In this document: positions 20,001 through 23,006 of the stretch, in pieces
Layout: each line of letters opens with the position of its first letter
Numbering within the stretch: the stretch's first letter is position 1
Assembly (NCBI GenBank): GCA_027604685.1
Contig: JADHYX010000260.1
Span: 1-23,006 of the forward strand
Origin: Lobulomyces angularis
Taxonomy: Eukaryota; Chytridiomycota; Chytridiomycetes; Lobulomycetales; Lobulomycetaceae
Direction: 5' to 3'
DNA: 23,006 nucleotides
Position numbers and translations under genes: made by a program
Notes under the pieces: generated by a model
Databases searched by the model: none
The model's input: only the letters and a program-made list of their open reading frames with translations
What the model was told of the DNA's origin: nothing

Positions 20001-20771
20001 TCAATTCCTAAAAAAAATTCAAAAAATTTTGAATCAATTGTTACTTTGAAATACATATATATATCCCACCTTTAAAAAAATTTAATATTTTAAAAAATTC
20101 GAACTCCTCATCAAACGCAACTTCCTTCGAGACAGCTTTTTCAAAAACAACTTGATCAATGGAAACTAAATCAAATAAACAAATGCTAAATTCGAGCTTT
20201 TGTTCTAATAAGGTGGACTTAAAAAAAACTAAACGCTGGTCTTCTTCGTTGAAATTCTCGGCAAGAAAGTTTAACCTTGAATTAACAAAGTCTAAACCGT
20301 CTAAAATCAGTGTAACAAATTTATATTTTTGTAATAATAAGTCGGCAAAATTAAAAAAAAGAAATTCGTTTGTCAAGATTAAATTAATTGATTGCAATAA
20401 TTTTAGTACGTGTATGTTATGTAGTTGAATAGGGTTTTCATCCTTTTTACAGTGTGATAAAAGAAGTTTGAGCTATAAAATTCAAGTGAAAATTTAGAAT
20501 TAAAAAGGTTGAATTTTTAGTAATATACATTTTTAACTTCCAAATTAAGCAACTGTGAATAAAAAACTATATCTTCGTCACCTGTCGATGCGACCGTTTT
20601 GTTTTTGCTAAAATTACTTAACATTCTTGGAAGTGTTTTAACTCTCCTGGCAAGATCAAAGGTAGAAAGATTAGTAATCAGTGCAACTTCCAGCAGTTGT
20701 AAAGTCAAATTTATGAATTCAAATTCATCAAAATCTGTTTCAAAATCTCCCAGATCACCTTCTACTGACAT
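14056..20771 (-). CDS. Nup205/Nup192 inner-ring nucleoporin
   Basis: Large alpha-solenoid scaffold of the nuclear pore inner ring, 1938 aa (human NUP205 is about 2010, yeast Nup192 about 1680). Exons (5'->3'): 20771-20529, 20472-20070, 20007-19649, 19565-19295, 19243-18681, 18590-18173, 18133-17233, 17181-16453, 16379-15996, 15944-15721, 15679-15506, 15459-15185, 15126-14994, 14948-14850, 14801-14415, 14364-14195, 14139-14056. I assigned it from recalled NUP205 sequence: RPDAALQFW, LKSTYFRMMASLATGP, SWQQMF, GIYPFIDFV, YEPTLRYLRSTGDF, KAWLMKLAAIDLHTN, ELVCRDATDGPEVW, CKFFDIRPD, and near the end YIIENVLILLLRHLHYY. No FG repeats, as expected for a scaffold. The C-terminal exon 14139-14056 rests on splice sites; reading through the last intron instead would end the protein three codons later with VNI. 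The eEF1B-gamma gene lies upstream on the same strand, 415 bases away. Confidence 0.93.
15460..15505 (-). other. Nup205 intron with a 24-T run at its 5' splice site
   Basis: Intron between exons 11 and 12. On the minus strand the donor G is followed directly by 24 T (A-run at 15481-15504), leaving GTTTTT instead of a GTAAGT-like site. The acceptor is TATAG. The join gives a continuous Nup205-like sequence (EHTSRD, IYSLTPPSTE), so the intron itself is well supported. Confidence 0.8.
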
Positions 20772-21186
20772 ATTGCTATTTTAAATAAATCTATGGTTAG
20801 AATCGTTAACTTATTCGTAAAGTCTAGTAAAAATAGTGCGATGGGCAGTTCAGCAATGAAGTTAAGTGTAAAATTATTCCCAAGAAAATGAAAATAATTT
20901 TGAAATTTGTGAATTTTGCAGAAAAAAAATTGTAAAAAATAATTTTGATAGTTCTTTGATACTTGAACATGGAAATTACTTTGGTATTATTCAAGAAGAA
21001 AAAATCCTTAAGCTTTAACACAGCGGAAACATTAAGAAAACCCACTGCAGATACAGTTATTTTATTATCAAATATTATTTTTTTTTTCCTCAATCACCAT
21101 AATAAATAACTGACTTTAATTTCCTTGCAGTAATAATGAAAATAAAATAAAAATAATAAATTTAACAAATAATAGCTCAAATTCAA
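20772..21186. other. Spacer between eEF1B-gamma and Nup205
   Basis: This 415-base AT-rich stretch should contain the eEF1B-gamma 3' end and the Nup205 promoter, both minus strand. An open frame on the minus strand at 20824-21093 is rich in Phe, Lys and Ile, lacks an ATG at its listed start, and is not in continuity with Nup205. I treat it as chance. No RNA gene seen. Confidence 0.4.
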
Positions 21187-22897
21187 CTATTTAAAGACTT
21201 TGCCATCTGCAAATTTCTTTCCATCAATAACCTCATCCCAAGCCATATAACAGTTGAAATCTTCTTGAACTTTCTTATCAGAGGTGTCAACTTTGGTAAA
21301 GTTAAAGCTTTCGAAATCTGGAGAGTCAGAAACTTCGGCAGGAATACCATCCCCTCTGAAAACAAAGTAACCAGCGATTTCATTGGCATTGTCTTTTCCC
21401 AAAACACATAATGAGCCGAAAGCACTATCAATAGGTTAAAACAAAAAGGTTATCAGTAAACTTACTATTTACGAGCACCTTCGATACGTCTGTAAAACCC
21501 ACCAATTAAGTTGGAGGACATGAAAGTTTTTTCTAATTCTCTATTGTACTTGTAGGTCAACTTGTAAACCGAAAAACCTTTAGGATCATAACTAAAAAAT
21601 AAATATTAAGCAATAGTAATACGCAACATTACTTTGCCCAAAACCAATCAACAGCAGTAGGACGAGTGTCATTGTTTGAATACATCCTTTTCCAAGCATC
21701 CAAAACAAAGGTGGATGGCGGTAAAAGGTCTAATGGATTTTTTCCTTTTGGTTTCTCATCTGCATAAGATTCTTCTTCCTCTTCATCAGCTTCTTTCTTA
21801 GGTTTCTCTTTCTTTGCAGAAGGAGCTTTTTCTTTCTTTTCAGCTTTTGCGGTTTTTGGGGATGCAGGTGTAGAAGCAGGTTTTTCTTCTAGATAATAAT
21901 AAATAGAAACTTAGAACACTTAAAATTTTTTTTTTTTTTACCAGCCGGTTTTGCGACTTTCATAGCAGTAGCAAGAGCAACTTCACCATACACAGTTTTA
22001 AAGTGTGGTTGATTAACACAAGTTAAAAACCATCTAGTAACGTTTTTAAAAGATGCACGGAATTCAGGAGAAAAAACGGTTTTGTAGAATCCAACCAAAG
22101 CGGAAACTAAAGAAATATCGGCTAAAGTAACAGTTTCACCAACAAAAAATGTATGGTGCAACAAATGAGCATCTAAAACTGAGAGAACTTTTTTTGCGTC
22201 GGCTTTTGCCTTTTCAGTAGATTTATGATCGAAGGGGTAATAGCCAAATATTGGATATAACCAGGCAGCAGCAATAGGAGAAAATTCATTGTCTGCCAAA
22301 GCAATCCATTGATGAATCAAAGCAGCTTCCTTCTTATTTTTACCAAGAAGTTGAGTAGAATCCTTGTGAGTAGCAGCTAATTGAAAGATCAAATGGTTAG
22401 CTCAGAAAAAAAAATTTATTCATAAAATAAGTGGGGAAATAATTGACTCAGTATTAAATTTTTATTTCAGCATTGTGTTCTAAGACAGGGATAACTGTTA
22501 AAAATTCGTTTCATCACGGCAACATAAAGCACTCAGAAAAATGCACAAAAATAATTACCATAGTACGTTATAGCACTGCTTTCAAAGAGAGTAAAACCAT
22601 CAGCACCTTCAAAAGCTGGTACTTTTCCGAGTGGAAATTTTTTCAAAAACTCAGGAGTTTTGTTGGAAACACCCATTTCAACTAAAAAAAAAGTTTAACC
22701 CAAATTGTGAAAGTAAAATCTCTAACCAGGAACTACATCGATTTCTTCGCCATTGTATTTAGCAGCAATTAGAGCTTTTGCAACTCTAAAAAATTTAAAA
22801 AGATTAAAAATTATACTTCATAAAAAACCAAAGAAAATATTGTTTAAGGTTACCTAGGGTTGTTAGGATAAGAGTGAATTTTACCGAGAGAAACCAT
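21187..22897 (-). CDS. Translation elongation factor eEF1B gamma subunit
   Basis: Gamma subunit of the eEF1B complex, the nucleotide exchange factor for eEF1A; it scaffolds the catalytic alpha subunit in the cytosol. Protein 426 aa (human 437). Exons (5'->3'): 22897-22854, 22785-22727, 22681-22559, 22376-21942, 21888-21633, 21591-21466, 21424-21187. Residues about 1-205 form a GST-like fold: [36 protein letters not shown] in the thioredoxin-like part, then helices with [12 protein letters not shown] lysine/alanine/glutamate-rich linker lies at about 220-265. The conserved EF1G domain follows: [52 protein letters not shown] and [14 protein letters not shown], ending in VFK. The GST-like half is catalytically inactive or of unclear activity in the family. 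The third intron, 182 nt against about 40-70 for its neighbours, hosts a C/D snoRNA, so splicing of this highly expressed gene would also supply the snoRNA. Confidence 0.97.
22442..22523 (-). ncRNA. snR38: Intronic C/D box snoRNA, snR38-like
   Basis: Predicted guide for 2'-O-methylation of large-subunit rRNA, inside the third eEF1B-gamma intron (22377-22558). On the minus strand the order is C box GTGATGA (22517-22511), guide CAGTTATCCCTGT (22497-22485), D' box CTTA (22484-22481), C' box ATGCTGA (22473-22467) and D box CTGA (22451-22448). The flanks GTTGCC and GTCAAT can form an imperfect terminal stem. The 13-nt guide is exactly complementary to ACAGGGATAACTG, a universal eukaryotic 25S/28S segment beside the peptidyl transferase centre. 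The D'-plus-five rule selects the middle G of GGG, which I map to yeast G2815, the known snR38 target. Yeast snR38 lies in an intron of TEF4, also an eEF1B-gamma gene. Total about 82 nt. Least certain are the degenerate D' box and the exact ends. Confidence 0.9.
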
Positions 22898-22936
22898 TGG
22901 ATAATAATACTATAATAAAATTTTTAATTTAAGATC

Positions 22937-22954
22937 AAAAAAAAAAAAAAAAAA
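22937..22954 (-). promoter_or_regulatory. Poly(dA:dT) tract upstream of eEF1B-gamma
   Basis: An 18-base A-run on the plus strand (T-run in the direction of transcription), beginning 40 bases upstream of the eEF1B-gamma ATG. Such tracts keep promoters of strongly expressed fungal genes free of nucleosomes, so a promoter role is plausible. Homopolymers are common throughout this window, so it may be background. Confidence 0.3.
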
Positions 22955-23006
22955 TAGGGTTTTGACAAACAAGCCACACCTAAATCAAAAAAACACTGAA
23001 TTGAAT

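Noticed and set aside
20159..20428. Plus-strand open frame of 89 codons
   Set aside because: Antisense shadow of Nup205 exon 2.
20824..21093. Minus-strand open frame of 89 codons upstream of Nup205
   Set aside because: Phe/Lys/Ile-rich low complexity, no ATG at its start, no domain, and not joinable to the Nup205 start.
22473..22685. Plus-strand open frame of 70 codons
   Set aside because: Antisense to eEF1B-gamma exon 3 and the snoRNA intron.

Overview
This is a nuclear segment from an AT-rich, intron-dense eukaryote. Almost every gene is cut by short GT-AG introns, mostly 32-90 nt. Intact housekeeping genes (eEF1B-gamma, a Nup205/Nup192 nucleoporin, an ABCF3/GCN20 ATPase) sit next to a class C GPCR of a type kept by early-branching fungi and protists. 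One eEF1B-gamma intron carries the same C/D box snoRNA that yeast keeps in its eEF1B-gamma gene TEF4. An early-diverging fungal lineage (chytrid, aphelid or Rozella-like) is my best guess; this is inference, not proof.

Layout. 1-~915 (-): fragments of an unrecognised protein whose reading frame breaks at A-runs, running off the left edge. ~916-1812: AT-rich, no gene seen. 1813-4876 (+): an 11-exon receptor with a signal peptide, Venus-flytrap ligand domain, GABA-B-like seven-helix domain and a C-terminal PH-like domain. 4946-9983 (-): a 22-exon full ABCC transporter closest to the MRP4 type, convergent with the receptor. 9984-10612: divergent spacer with a doubtful small gene on the minus strand. 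10613-13826 (+): a 19-exon ABCF3/GCN20-type protein. 14056-20771 (-): a 17-exon Nup205/Nup192 scaffold nucleoporin, convergent with ABCF. 20772-21186: spacer. 21187-22897 (-): a 7-exon eEF1B-gamma gene with a C/D snoRNA (22442-22523) in its 182-nt third intron.

The genes do not form one pathway. eEF1B-gamma, the GCN20-like ATPase and the snoRNA all serve translation: elongation, sensing of uncharged tRNA, and modification of the large-subunit rRNA near the peptidyl transferase centre. The receptor and ABCC transporter are surface or membrane proteins.

The two most interesting observations are the snR38-like snoRNA, whose host gene and predicted target match yeast, and the GABA-B-like receptor fused to a PH-like domain. 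Exon joins were built by hand from splice sites, phase and family motifs. Every internal join of the five main gene models keeps frame.
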